A DNA stretch of 64,000 nt from Desulfolithobacter dissulfuricans (GTDB taxonomy: Bacteria; Desulfobacterota; Desulfobulbia; Desulfobulbales; Desulfobulbaceae): positions 434,001 to 498,000 of the forward strand of contig NZ_AP024233.1 of assembly GCF_025998535.1 (NCBI RefSeq), read 5' to 3'. A model generated the notes under the pieces. The model ran no database searches, was not told the DNA's origin, and was given only the letters and a program-made list of their open reading frames with translations. Position numbers and translations under genes: made by a program. Shown piece by piece: positions 46,284 to 55,942 of the stretch (positions are counted from its first letter, which is position 1; each line of letters begins with the position of its first letter).

Positions 46284-46649
46284 AAAAAGGTTTTACATCA
46301 AGGGGTTATGTTTTTTTGGTGAATAAAGAGAGTCTATACGAACGCTATAAACTACATAGCTTATCCTTTTACATAATATAACCGTTCATCAGCATGTTCT
46401 GTTATCAGCGCATGCCCCTGTAGTTGGGTGCCGGGATCTTTCCTGCTTAATTTGGTACGTATTGTGCCTGAAGAAATAGTACTGTTCTTCCTTTTATTGC
46501 AACTTACCAGCTCCTCCTAAGAAGCAGGAAGTTCCCGGCGCCTGGCCTTGTCTATCTTCTGAATTGGGCGTTTTGCCCAACCCCTGAATCCCCAGCTCGT
46601 TTAGCTCATCATGCGGTCAGGGCCGCATCTCTCCCTGCTTCGGCATTAT
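46284..46649. other. Intergenic region upstream of fold-back repeat
   Basis: 366 bp without a recognised gene. The T-rich part just after the small gene (46284-46320) has no stable hairpin. Nothing else was identified. Confidence 0.4.
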
Positions 46650-46855
46650 CAGCCTGTTGAAAAACTACTGCGCCAGGTGATACTGCGTCAAAATTCGGTT
46701 CAGGTAAGCGACCGAAGGGAGACTCCGGGTAAGCGAGCTCGAAGTCTGCGCTTATCTGCGAGACTCCGAAATGCTCATGTACTCCATGTACACTGCGCTT
46801 TTTCGTCTCATTTTTCCTTGTCTCGTCTTCGCTCGCTACGTTTTTCAACAGCCTG
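46650..46855. repeat. Large intergenic fold-back repeat, copy 2
   Basis: 206 bp with ends CAGCCTGTTGAAAAAC and GTTTTTCAACAGCCTG. The interior shares several blocks with copy 1 (8409-8814), including TACTGCGTCAAAATTCGG and GAAATGCTCATGTACTCCATG. This copy lacks the nested GTCTCAGGCGC arms. It lies in non-coding DNA between the small gene and the PhsA-like operon. Confidence 0.75.
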
Positions 46856-47145
46856 TTGTCCGGACCACATGGAGGGTCTGGTTACGATAAAGCAGTGAAA
46901 AGTAAAACGCTCAACTTGGCGCTATCTCCCTGTATGCTCGGGATAACTAGTTTTTCAGGCCAGGGGTGCGAAGTCCTGGGTGTTCTCTCTTGCTTTGCGG
47001 ATGCAGGAGTGTTGGCTTTCAGTGCATGGTGCAGGGTGTTTTTCCCGTCCTTCTCTTTTTCTCAAAAGTTCCTCGCCTTTTTTAAAAATAGCGCACCGAG
47101 ACCTTGAGTCGGAAATTGTTATTTCTTGTTTTCGCAAAATTATAA
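46856..47145. other. Intergenic region, no gene recognised
   Basis: The interval has frames of up to 83 codons without ribosome sites or known motifs. It lies far upstream of the PhsA-like operon and shows no clear terminator. Confidence 0.4.
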
Positions 47146-47185
47146 TGTCCCCGATTGGGAACATTAATGTTCCCTCGGGGGGACA
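47146..47185 (+). promoter_or_regulatory. Perfect palindrome upstream of the PhsA-like operon
   Basis: The centre is the perfect 18-bp palindrome GGGAACATTAATGTTCCC (47157-47174). It is framed by TGTCCCCGA and TCGGGGGGACA, giving a 40-bp stem followed by TTTTT. It may work both as a DNA-binding site (it shares GGGAACAT with the sites before DUF302 and yeiH) and, in RNA, as a terminator for upstream transcripts. It lies 142 bp before the -24 element. Confidence 0.6.
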
Positions 47186-47315
47186 TTTTTAGCGTTGCCA
47201 GCGCAATGGTTCCCCTTGGTCAGTAGAATTCCTTGTTTGAGGATTTATGTTAACTATCTGTAATTTTGTCCAATTGGTAATCCCTTAAGGGAAAGGCCGA
47301 TTAGATGACAAGTAA

Positions 47316-47330
47316 TGGCGTGCTTATTGC
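47316..47330 (+). promoter_or_regulatory. Sigma-54 promoter of the PhsA-like operon
   Basis: TGGCGTGCTTATTGC matches the consensus TGGCACG-N4-TTGC at most positions, with GG and GC at -24 and -12 and exact spacing. Transcription would start near 47342, about 130 bases before the first gene. Confidence 0.75.
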
Positions 47331-47474
47331 GTTCCTCCTGTCTGTTTATGCCACTTCCATCTTTCACTTTAACATTCTACGCCCGATTTGATGGAGTGGC
47401 AGCTTTACCTACCAGGCAACAGGATAGGAGTTTCGGATATTTTTTTAAAGATAATCGAAAGGAGGAATTCAAGT

Positions 47475-50024
47475 ATGCCAAAAACAAACAGAAGAGATTT
47501 TCTGAAGCTGGGAGGGTTGGCCCTGGCAGGCCCCCTGGTGGCGACAGGTCCTGGTACCGCAAAGGCCCGGACGGAGAAACTGCCTGACTATGGCATGGAA
47601 AAGCGAGTACCCGTCAATTGCCGGATGTGCGCCCAGAAATGTCCAGGCCTTGCCAGAGTGGTGGACGGACGTCTTGTGGGGATTGAGGCCAATCCGCACT
47701 CTGTCATGCCAGGAGTGTGCGGACGCTCTGTGGCCGCGGCGGGTATGGTATACAACCCCAATCGTATCCAGACACCACTTATCCGGGTGGGAGAAAGAGG
47801 GGAAGGCAGGTTCCGCAGGGCTACCTGGCCGGAAGCGCTTGATATGGTTGCCGACAGGCTCAAGAAATACAGGGAGCAGGGTACTCCGGAAGCAGTGGCC
47901 GTTCTTACCCGTTTTCATGGTGCCCCTGGAGTGGATAATGAAGTGTTCAAGGTGTTCGGCACCCCTAATTTTCCCGGATATGCTGATACCTGCTGGGCCA
48001 ATTCCCGGGCGGTGGGTGCCGGAGTGATTTACGGGCCTTTCAAGCATGGTCTGCCGGGCTGCAGTCCGAGCAAGATCAGCGTTGACTTTGTAAAGGCCAA
48101 ATACGGCGTGCTTATCGGCCGTAATCCGGCCGGCGGTCTTGTCTGCTACCCGTGGGCCATGAAATTTGCCAAAGGAAAGCGTAACGGACTCAAGCTGACA
48201 GTGATTGATCCCCGCAAACCTTCCGAGGCGGGAGAGGACAATGTGCACTGGCTTCCCATAAGACCGGCATCAGATCTGGCTTTTCTGCTCGGGCTTTTTC
48301 ATGAGCTGATGAAAAACAAGTCCTACGAGCCGGAATATCTCAGAAAATATACCAATGCTCCCATGCTGGTGGACTCCACGACCCTCCAGCCTGCCGGAGT
48401 CAGGGAAATCGAGAAAGTCGAGAAAGGAAAGAAAGTCAAGATTCTGGATTATCTTGTCTATGACGAAGCTGCCGGAGAAGTACGCTTTGCCAGCGAGGCT
48501 GAGAAACCGGCCTTAAACGGCACGTATGATGTGACGTTTGGGGACAGGGCCTTCAAGGCAGTGACCGCCCTGGACAGGATTGCCAGAGAACTTGAGAATT
48601 ATACTCCGGAATGGGCCGAGGGAAAAAGTGACGTCCCTGCAAAAGAGATCCGGAAGATTGCCAGAGAGCTGGACCGGAACAGGCCCCATGCCTTTATCGA
48701 TCCGACCTACCGTAGTGAACGGTATTTCAATTCCTTTAAAATGATCCAGGTCATCTGCATGATGAATGTCCTTATCGGCGCATTCGGCCGGGAAGGCGGC
48801 ATCATCTGGAATCATTCCACCAAGCCCGGCAAGCTTATCCATCCGCCCAAGGCCCAGGCAGAGTCTATCGGCGAATATTATGCCAGGCATGATCCGAATT
48901 TCCGGTTCGGCAATACGCATTATTATCGGCATAAAGCAGTGGAAACAGTGCTGACGGAAAAGCCGTATCCCATTAAGGCCATGGTCTTCAATGGCTCTAA
49001 CCTGCTCGGAGGATCAGCTGGTGGGACGGAAATTGTTCAGGCGCTGAAAAAACTGGAGTTCACGGTCTGTATCTCGCCTTTTTTCAACGAGACAACCCTG
49101 TATGCTGATGTCATCCTGCCGGATGCCACCTTTGTTGAACGTGACGAGGCCATTAACGGCAAGTACAAGTTTGAAGTGCCCGGGGTGACCATCAACATGA
49201 AAGCCATTGAGCCGCTGTTTGATGTCAAAAGTCCCTACTGGATCAGCCTGGAACTGGCCCGTCGGATACTGACGCCGGAAGAATATGCGACGCATTTCAA
49301 GCCGTTTGAGGAGGGCGGTATTGAACTGCTGTGGGAAAAACAGCTCGAGGGGATTAAAGGAGTACCTGCCGGCGAAAAAGCCAAAATTACTACCGATTAC
49401 CTGAGAGAATTCGGTGTCTGGAACGGCCAGGCCCCGACCCCCAGGCCCAAGGCCAAGACGCCGACCCGCAAACTGGAGCTGTTCAGTACCTTTCTGGCCA
49501 GGCAATATGATGAACTGCAGGCGGCTGACGACAGTAACGCCGTGGTGGCAAATCCGCTGCCGGTCTGGCAACCTGCCAAGTGGATGACCGAGAAGAAGGA
49601 ACTGGCAAAAGACGAGTTCATTCCGGTTACAGGATTTGCTCCGGTCAACTCCTTTACCGGTCAGCAGACCAAGGACAACCGGCTGCTTGCCAACGTCGGC
49701 GAGGCGATCTCCTGGGATGCCGTCTTCATTAACGCGGCCAAGGGGAAATCTCTGGGGCTTCGAGACGGAGACATGGTAACCATTTGGAATCCAGACAATA
49801 AACTGGAACAGAATGCCAGGGTTATTCTCAGTGAACTTGTCCACCCTGATGCCATGTTCAGCTATTATGGAGCAGGTCCAGGAGCATTTAAAAAACTGAA
49901 CAGGTTTTACACCAATGCGCCGAAGACCGGCTTCAATCCTAATCATTCAGCGCCCTTTCACTACTCTCCTCTGGTGGGCGGCCATGCGGCGCATGATTAT
50001 GTTGTCAAGATAAGGAGGGCGTAA
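47475..50024 (+). CDS. PhsA/PsrA-type molybdopterin oxidoreductase (thiosulfate or polysulfide reductase-like)
   Basis: 849 residues. Tat signal RRDFLKLGGLALAGPLVA (about 6-23), a 4Fe-4S set CRMCAQKCPGLARVV (about 48) with the fourth cysteine in PGVCGRSVAAAG (about 80), and bis-MGD binding regions. TCWANSRAVGAGVIYG (about 166-181) contains a cysteine in the place of the molybdenum ligand of PhsA/PsrA enzymes. The start has GGAGGAATTC upstream; an extension to 47388 has none. The next genes (four-cluster FeS protein, di-haem cytochrome b, TorD) fit a PhsABC or formate-dehydrogenase-N layout; the catalytic chain looks like the former. It is exported and periplasmic. The exact substrate cannot be told. 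Confidence 0.82.
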   Translation: MPKTNRRDFLKLGGLALAGPLVATGPGTAKARTEKLPDYGMEKRVPVNCRMCAQKCPGLARVVDGRLVGIEANPHSVMPGVCGRSVAAAGMVYNPNRIQTPLIRVGERGEGRFRRATWPEALDMVADRLKKYREQGTPEAVAVLTRFHGAPGVDNEVFKVFGTPNFPGYADTCWANSRAVGAGVIYGPFKHGLPGCSPSKISVDFVKAKYGVLIGRNPAGGLVCYPWAMKFAKGKRNGLKLTVIDPRKPSEAGEDNVHWLPIRPASDLAFLLGLFHELMKNKSYEPEYLRKYTNAPMLVDSTTLQPAGVREIEKVEKGKKVKILDYLVYDEAAGEVRFASEAEKPALNGTYDVTFGDRAFKAVTALDRIARELENYTPEWAEGKSDVPAKEIRKIARELDRNRPHAFIDPTYRSERYFNSFKMIQVICMMNVLIGAFGREGGIIWNHSTKPGKLIHPPKAQAESIGEYYARHDPNFRFGNTHYYRHKAVETVLTEKPYPIKAMVFNGSNLLGGSAGGTEIVQALKKLEFTVCISPFFNETTLYADVILPDATFVERDEAINGKYKFEVPGVTINMKAIEPLFDVKSPYWISLELARRILTPEEYATHFKPFEEGGIELLWEKQLEGIKGVPAGEKAKITTDYLREFGVWNGQAPTPRPKAKTPTRKLELFSTFLARQYDELQAADDSNAVVANPLPVWQPAKWMTEKKELAKDEFIPVTGFAPVNSFTGQQTKDNRLLANVGEAISWDAVFINAAKGKSLGLRDGDMVTIWNPDNKLEQNARVILSELVHPDAMFSYYGAGPGAFKKLNRFYTNAPKTGFNPNHSAPFHYSPLVGGHAAHDYVVKIRRA

Positions 50025-50838
50025 TGTCTGCTTATTCAATATGTTATGATTCACAGGCCTGTGTACGCTGTTTCACCTGTGTGGTTCGCTGCAGCGTGGA
50101 AAATCGTTTGCGTCTGCAGAGAAACGGAACAGCATCGGTGGAAAATGGAGTCAATAAATCTTTAACACAGCTTAATTACCTGTATCCCATCCAGAGGGAA
50201 TATGGGAAATACCCGAAAGTTATCGGATAACCGAGTTGCATCACTGCATGCATTGTGAGAACACCCCTTGCGCCAACAACTGTCCAGCCAATGCCATCGA
50301 GCGCAGAAAAGGGGGGCAGGTGGTTATCCATCAGGATCTCTGTGTGGGCTGTCGCACCTGCCAGGAAGCCTGCCCCTTTGACGTACCTGTCTATGATCAG
50401 ACCACCAATGCCTCCTATAAATGTATCATGTGTTACGACAGGGTGGAATCAGGTCTCAGACCCGCATGTGTCAGTTCCTGCATAGGGGATGCCCTGATCA
50501 GCGGACCCCGTGCTGAGGTGGTTGCCGAGGCACGAAAGCGGGCAAAACGTTACAGTGAGCAGTTTGGCAAGGAATATATCGTATACGGCGCCGATAAAAT
50601 AAACGACTACGTCGGCAGAACCGGCTGGATGACTATCGTTGCGGCCGAGGAGATGGAAAAATATGGCCTGCCGAAAAATCCCGTGGTCAGCAGCATGGCT
50701 CTGCGGCAGACATGCAAGACCATTGGCGTCGGGGCTTCAGCTGCAGTAGCCCTGGGAGCCGGCGCCCATTTCCTCTACTGGCTGGCAAATCGCAAAGAAG
50801 TTCTTGCTGCACGAGAAAAGGAGGGAGGTCATGAGTAA
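50024..50838 (+). pseudogene. PhsB/FdnH-like iron-sulfur subunit, frameshifted
   Basis: The first frame (50024-50230) has CYDSQACVRCFTCVVRCSVEN and stops after KYPKVIG. The second frame continues LHHCMHCENTPCANNCPANA, VCVGCRTCQEACPFDV (cluster sets) and ends with one membrane helix (TIGVGASAAVALGAGAHFLYW), as in FdnH. Adding one C at about 50225 gives KVIRITELHHCMHC and a 271-residue protein of normal shape. The gene overlaps the catalytic subunit by one base (TAATG) and the cytochrome b gene by 8 bp. Either the operon is truly broken here or one base is missing from the sequence. Confidence 0.85.
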
Positions 50839-50987
50839 AAAATACACTGCGTTTACCCCATTGCAGATGTTCTATCATAAAGCCATCATAATCCTGATGT
50901 TCTTTTTTATCCTGACAGGGCTGCCAATTCTGTTTTCCAGCTTTCACTGGATTGCCTATTGCTTTGGTTTTCCTTTTGACTTTATTA
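50831..50987 (+). pseudogene. FdnI/PhsC-like cytochrome b subunit, N-terminal fragment (split by IS)
   Basis: The first 52 codons of a membrane cytochrome b: MSKKYTAFTPLQMFYHKAII, then one helix (ILMFFFILTGLPILFSS) with a histidine (FYHKA) suitable as haem ligand. The frame enters the IS at 50988 and stops at 51037. GGAGG lies just before the start. Removing the IS and one copy of the 9-bp duplication joins it in frame (DFITTPDGNVLTSG) to the part at 52791-53311; the rebuilt protein is 225 residues, a usual length for FdnI/PhsC. Confidence 0.82.
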
Positions 50988-52781
50988 CAGCAGTTCCCGA
51001 TTTGCCCCCTGCTCAACCAGCGAACAGGACGATTTGAGAAATTTTGACCCTGTTGTCCAAGTTTCCTGTCGATTTTCGGCATGAAACGACAGGGAAGGCG
51101 GTTTTCCCGGAGAAAAAACCGAATTTTTGACGTACTTCTCCAGTCATCCTTCCGGATGTTGTCCGCAAGAATACGTTCTTTGACAACCTGATTTTTTCGA
51201 TCGGCGACTCACTCCCATTGGAACTCCAGTTTCGGCTTGCGGACGCCGTTGACGATACAGTGGAGTATCAGCTCCATTGACGGGACGAAATTCTCATTAA
51301 AGCAGCTGCGAACTCGTTCCCAGAGGTACCGTCTCGTTCTATATTTTGCCTGGGCCGCCTGGAACAGCGGACAACACATCTGCTGAACCTGATCCACCAA
51401 GAAGGCCAGCAGCATCAGATGGGCAAAAACAGCGCTCAGGTGCTTCTTGCCGAGTCCATAGTTGTGCTCCAGGTTGTAGCCCTGGTTTTTCAAGGTATTG
51501 AACGTCTCATTCTCGATCCGCCACCGGGCACGGCCGGCACGCATGATGTCAAAGGCGTTTTCCCCGCTGATCGGGATGTCCGTCACCCAGCCGAACCGGT
51601 TCTTTACGTTACCTTCACTGTCCGTCTCCCAGTATTCCAGGAAGTTGACCGTCAGAGAATCCTTGCTGGACTTGTTGAGGGGAACATTGTTGAGAAAACG
51701 AAAGCAATGGTGCACATTGGTCTTGTTGGAATCCGCTATGTGCAACTCGGTGATTTCGCCCCTGTCAGCCGCCTCGTCGACCGATTGGTACAGATTCTCA
51801 TGATCCTTGGGCTTGGCCCCGAGGATGTAGCGCAGGTCATGTTTCTGCAACTCCTGGATATGCGGCGCGTTGGACGCCAGGGCATCTTCAATGACAATGG
51901 TCTTGAGATGGGGATGCTCGCGCCGGAAATCAGTCAGGTAACGCTTGGCCGCATTTCGTTCACAGTCGTTCTTGCTGCTGCCGTCCTGCTTGACGATCAT
52001 CTCCGGGCAGGTGGGAATCACTTCCGAACGGTCCGGATGGACAAAGGCCCCGGCAAACATCTGTTGGTAATATTCGACCTTGCCGTTGCGCTTCCTCTTG
52101 CTCAGGCAATAGTCGGAGCCCATCTTTTCAGAGGTGTAAATACCGGTGCCGTCCAGGGCAAGAAGATAATATCCGCCCAGCCAGGTCATCTTCTCCAGTA
52201 CCTTGCCACGCTGAAGCTGGGCAAAAATACTTTTGAACGGACGACGCAGATCCCTGACGGAAACCTCATCCAGAACAGTGCGCATCTGGCTGTCGCTGGG
52301 GATGCGGCTGACACCGAATACTCCCTGCAGGCTGTCGGGCTCTTCCCGGCGCCGTTCATCAAAAGCAAGCAGCGATGGATCTTTCAGGCAAAACATGGCA
52401 AAACCGGACATCAGTACATCGGGCAAAGATATTGAACTGTTGGCGGCCCGATGATCCACCACTCGGTTAAAATCCTCGCGTATGCGGGAATACAAGGTAT
52501 CGGCATTGAGGTGACAGCGCATTTTTATCCGACGAAATGTTTTTCCGCTGTTACGGTAGTTGCGAATGAATCTGCTGAGTGTCGACATGGCATATCTCCT
52601 TGTAACGAATTGATATTACAAAGAAAAATGCCGCCGATCTTTTCAGCCATGTCAAGTAAAAAATCAAGTTCTTGAGAAAAAATTATGTTGTGATTACACC
52701 ATGCTACGACACAGAAGTTTACGAAACCGCTCTCCCGGAAGCCGCATTATTTATGCGTTCCGGGCATAACGGGAATTGCTG
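50988..52781 (-). mobile_element. IS4-like insertion sequence, copy 2, complete (1794 bp)
   Basis: Same length and protein as the copy at 2829-4622, in opposite orientation. It is flanked by a perfect 9-bp duplication, ACTTTATTA (50979-50987 and 52782-52790). It interrupts the cytochrome b subunit gene of the PhsABC-like operon. The two copies are inverted repeats about 46 kb apart, so recombination between them could invert the segment between. Confidence 0.95.
51209..52588 (-). CDS. IS4-like DDE transposase (copy 2)
   Basis: 459 residues, identical in sequence to the product of 3022-4401, with the same acidic motifs (ALDGTGIY, IVIEDALA, WRIENETFN) and the same upstream AAGGAGATATGCC. An intact gene in an element with matching ends and target duplication suggests recent activity. 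Confidence 0.95.
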   Translation of the reverse strand: MSTLSRFIRNYRNSGKTFRRIKMRCHLNADTLYSRIREDFNRVVDHRAANSSISLPDVLMSGFAMFCLKDPSLLAFDERRREEPDSLQGVFGVSRIPSDSQMRTVLDEVSVRDLRRPFKSIFAQLQRGKVLEKMTWLGGYYLLALDGTGIYTSEKMGSDYCLSKRKRNGKVEYYQQMFAGAFVHPDRSEVIPTCPEMIVKQDGSSKNDCERNAAKRYLTDFRREHPHLKTIVIEDALASNAPHIQELQKHDLRYILGAKPKDHENLYQSVDEAADRGEITELHIADSNKTNVHHCFRFLNNVPLNKSSKDSLTVNFLEYWETDSEGNVKNRFGWVTDIPISGENAFDIMRAGRARWRIENETFNTLKNQGYNLEHNYGLGKKHLSAVFAHLMLLAFLVDQVQQMCCPLFQAAQAKYRTRRYLWERVRSCFNENFVPSMELILHCIVNGVRKPKLEFQWE

Positions 52782-52790
52782 ACTTTATTA

Positions 52791-53311
52791 CTACCCCTGA
52801 CGGAAACGTCTTGACCTCCGGCATTCAGGTATGCAGGACGATTCACAGAGTGGCAGCCCTGCTTTTTCTTCTCTTTACCGTGCCTTTTGCTGTGGTCCAG
52901 CTTCTGCAGATCACCAAATGGCAAATATGGCCGGAGCCGGAAGCAGAAGGGTTGGCCGGTCTTAAAACCAGTTATATTGATTTTAAACATGCCAGACAGG
53001 GAAAATATAATGCCGGACAGAAAATCGCTGCCTATGTTTTTATCATCTGTATTTCCATGCTGGCCTTTTCAGGATATGTCCTGTGGTTTCGTGGATCATT
53101 TTCGCCGGCAACGTGGACGCTTGCCAGAACTCTTCATGATGTTGGCTTTGCGTTGCTGATTCCTACCCTTCTGGGGCACATGTATTTTGGTATTCATCCG
53201 CTCAACAGGGCAGGGTTCAAGGCAATGTTCGGTTCCGGCGACCTTGATGCGGCTGAGATTAAGTCGCATCATCCCCTCTGGTATGAAAAAATCAAAAAGG
53301 CTGAACAGTAA
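52791..53311 (+). pseudogene. FdnI/PhsC-like cytochrome b subunit, C-terminal fragment (split by IS)
   Basis: The remaining 173 codons: an early histidine (RTIHRVAALLFLL), helices at about 10-30, 70-90 and 110-130 of the fragment, and a histidine pair in LHDVGFALLIPTLLGHMYFGIHPL, the haem-ligand region of formate-dehydrogenase-type cytochromes b. It ends just before the TorD gene (24 bp). The fragment lacks a start and the first helix, so the complex would lose its quinone-linked membrane subunit in this strain. Residue numbers refer to the fragment. Confidence 0.82.
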
Positions 53312-53334
53312 GCCAGAGGTTGCAGAAATTGGCC

Positions 53335-54030
53335 ATGAACTTTCCAACTGACATGGGAAGCCGTTCTGACCGGGAGATTCATTCTCCCGGTCGGGACCCG
53401 TTCGCCCATAGTGAAAAGCTGCACCAGGCAAGGTATGCTGTCTACAAGATGCTGAGTCTTGCCTATCTCTATCCCGGCGATATAGAATGGGACGAATTTG
53501 TTCGCGAGTTACCAGGGATTCTGGCAGAAGCAGCTGACATTCTGGAACTTGATCTCACCGCCGAGATGGAAACTCTGTCCGGTTTGTCTGAGATTCTGGA
53601 TTTTGAACAGATATGCTGTGAGCACACAATGCTCTTTATTAATAATCCCCATGACGATCCGGTGTCGCCTTATGAATCCGTGTACCTGGAAGACACGATC
53701 ATGGGAAGATGTGCCCGGGTTGTGCAGGAATTCTATGAGCAACACGGCCTTGCTGTGGACAGGCAGCACTCCTATCTTTTGCCGGATCATATTGCCCTTG
53801 AACTTGATTTCATGGCCTGGCTGATCGAAAAGGGCATGGAATCAGGATCGTCTTCTCTGGGCGAACAGCTCAGGTTTTTCAGTGACCATCCAGGACTGTG
53901 GGCCCGTCGGTTTCTGGCGGATGTGAGAACAGTTACCACAAACTCTTATTTTTTCTCGCTGGCGACTGTGGCGGATAAATTTCTCCAGAATGAAAAACAG
54001 CTGTTCTTTTTTTGGAACCAAAAGAAATAA
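53335..54030 (+). CDS. TorD-family chaperone of the PhsA-like operon
   Basis: 231 residues, helical. It contains the TorD-type motif VSPYESVYLEDTIMG (about residues 107-121) and LPDHIALELDFMAWL (about 144-158), the usual PDHxxxEL pattern. It likely guards the Tat signal of the PhsA-like catalytic subunit. The ATG at 53335 follows the end of the cytochrome b gene by 23 bp; a TTG at 53320 is possible, and neither has a strong ribosome site. It is unrelated in detail to the ttr chaperone at 44182. Confidence 0.85.
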   Translation: MNFPTDMGSRSDREIHSPGRDPFAHSEKLHQARYAVYKMLSLAYLYPGDIEWDEFVRELPGILAEAADILELDLTAEMETLSGLSEILDFEQICCEHTMLFINNPHDDPVSPYESVYLEDTIMGRCARVVQEFYEQHGLAVDRQHSYLLPDHIALELDFMAWLIEKGMESGSSSLGEQLRFFSDHPGLWARRFLADVRTVTTNSYFFSLATVADKFLQNEKQLFFFWNQKK

Positions 54031-54173
54031 CAATATTTTTCACGCCGCAGTGTTATAGCGTCAGTTGTCTGGCCTTCCCTACCCATCCCGTTGAACAGAC
54101 GACCGTTTTCAGGTAAACGCTGTGAATTGCCGGAAGTTCCGGGGCATCATCCCAAAACCACGCAGGAATTCAA

Positions 54174-54899
54174 ATGCCTCAGTTTCAAGAAATAATCAAT
54201 AGCTGGTGTGCAAAGCCGTACCTCTTGGACTGGGTGGCATTCACGCTGTTCTGGACAACAGTTATCAGCTATCGTCTGTTCCTGGCGCGGATGCTTAGAA
54301 AAAACCGTGAAAGGCTGTTTCTTGGAAAACTGCAGGCCTATAGAAACGCATGGATTGTGGCCCATTCGTATTGCAAAAACGATATACTGGTCATTCAGAC
54401 CCTCAGAAACACAATAATGTCTGCATCGTTTCTGGCCTCGACTTCAGTCATTCTTATAATGGGCGCATTTCACCTGCTAGGTTATCTGAATACGCCCCAG
54501 AGGTCAGTTGCTATACTTGGCATCTTCGGTTCCACAGACCCTGTTGTCGAGATGTGGAAAATTTTTCTTATCATTTTGACACTCTCTTACTCTTTTTTTA
54601 ATTTTACCTGGTATATAAGGGAGATAAATTATCTCGGATTCATTCTCAATCTCCCCAAACATCAAATTGATGCTATTGAGAACAGAGATTCAACAGAGGT
54701 TGTCTCCAATCTGTTTCTCATGGCCGGTATTCGATTCTCTATGGGGATGCGGGGCTATTATTTTCTCATTCCTCTTTTCATGTGGCTGCTCCATCCGCTC
54801 TTCATGATTATTGCTATCGTGGTCATTGTCTCTATTTTGTTAAAAAGAGACCTGGCAAGTGAAGGTGACAGGAAATCGCTTTCGAGTGGAGATAACTGA
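54174..54899 (+). CDS. DUF599 membrane protein
   Basis: 241 residues with four or five membrane segments. The features SYRLFLARMLRKNRERLF (about residues 32-49) and RNAWIVAHSYCKNDILVIQTLRN (about 57-79) mark the DUF599 family, and FNFTWYIREINYLGFIL (about 142) and FLMAGIRFSMGMRGYYF (about 182) follow. No function is established. It starts with AGGAATTCAA before the ATG, 143 bp after the TorD gene, and may or may not be part of that operon. Confidence 0.85.
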   Translation: MPQFQEIINSWCAKPYLLDWVAFTLFWTTVISYRLFLARMLRKNRERLFLGKLQAYRNAWIVAHSYCKNDILVIQTLRNTIMSASFLASTSVILIMGAFHLLGYLNTPQRSVAILGIFGSTDPVVEMWKIFLIILTLSYSFFNFTWYIREINYLGFILNLPKHQIDAIENRDSTEVVSNLFLMAGIRFSMGMRGYYFLIPLFMWLLHPLFMIIAIVVIVSILLKRDLASEGDRKSLSSGDN

Positions 54900-55206
54900 G
54901 AAGAGGATTGTAACGTGGGATCCTGGCAGGCCGGAACAAGTATAACATCCTGCAGTGTCGGAGAAGGCGATATTTTTCTTCTTGCCGTGGTGCATGAAGA
55001 GATGAAGGGTAGTCCAGGTAAATAAAAAAGTGTTGTTCCTGTAATTCAGGAGGGATGTCGCCAAGACAAAAGAAAAAAATTGGTGTCGGTGAGGATTGCC
55101 AATGCCTGGCCTCCTGCCCTGTCAGACTGTCCAGGTATCCACGGTTGATTTGACCATTGTGGAAGCTCTAACCGTTCGATCAATCACAGCGTCGAGGAGA
55201 AAGACC
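54900..55206. other. Intergenic region between DUF599 gene and the split YkgB-like gene
   Basis: 307 bp. No gene or hairpin with T tract recognised. The CGAGGAG ribosome site of the next gene is at the very end. Confidence 0.45.
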
Positions 55207-55437
55207 ATGTACCAGCGGTTAAATGAAATCGATCTGCGCATCGCCGCCTGGATGGACCGCTACTGTCAGCTGTTGATGCGGCTTTCCCTTGGCCTGATTT
55301 TCATCTGGTTCGGGGCTCTGAAGCCGCTGGGTATGAGCCCGGAAGAGGAATTGATTCGACGAACGATCTACTGGCTTCCGCACGAATTCGTATTTCCGGT
55401 GCTCGGGATCTGGGAGGTCGCCATCGGTGTCGGCCTC
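55207..55437 (+). CDS. YkgB-like membrane protein, first exon (split by group II intron)
   Basis: 77 codons, MYQRLNEIDLRIAAWMDRY, then two membrane helices with LMRLSLGLIFIWFGALKPLG and HEFVFPVLGIWEVAIGVGL. It ends at the intron start GTGTGCC at 55438. Removing 55438-57463 joins it exactly in frame to [13 protein letters not shown] at 57464, giving a 150-residue protein with the [12 protein letters not shown] and EGQYIIKNL blocks of YkgB/DUF417 proteins. CGAGGAG precedes the ATG. The gene can be made only if the intron splices. Without splicing a 95-residue truncated product with a foreign tail would result. Confidence 0.78.
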
Positions 55438-55942
55438 GTGTGCCAGGCGAAGCTCTGGCGAACCTGGTGGCTGCGATGCCACCCGCGGTAATTGCCTGTT
55501 CACCGCGAAATCGCCGACCCGGCGTGTAGGGGTAACCCGAATCGTCAAGCAGGGTCGGAAAAGGCCGTAAGGTCAGATAGAGTATAGGCCGTAACATCTG
55601 TGAACTCGATTCGGCCTCGTTACACATTTGGCGGCGGCGACCCTCCGAGGTCATGGGGAAGCCAGTCATTGACGCGATGAGACAACAGGAGCGTTGCGTT
55701 GGGCCGCCCGGGGTGTTTGGAGATGGCATGTACTCAAGGGAGCGCCAGGGAACCTGGGAGACCCGGCGGGACGGGCAGGGCAGCAGATAGCCCGAGTCCA
55801 AACGCTGGAGGGGAATGCATAACCCTCTGTGCGGTCCCGGCCGGGAGTCGGACCTGCCCATAGTAGTGTTGAAGCGGGGTAACTCCCGTGGAGCGAAGGG
55901 GCAGGACTTTGATCGTGTTTCTGACAATGGAGGAAGTCCCGC

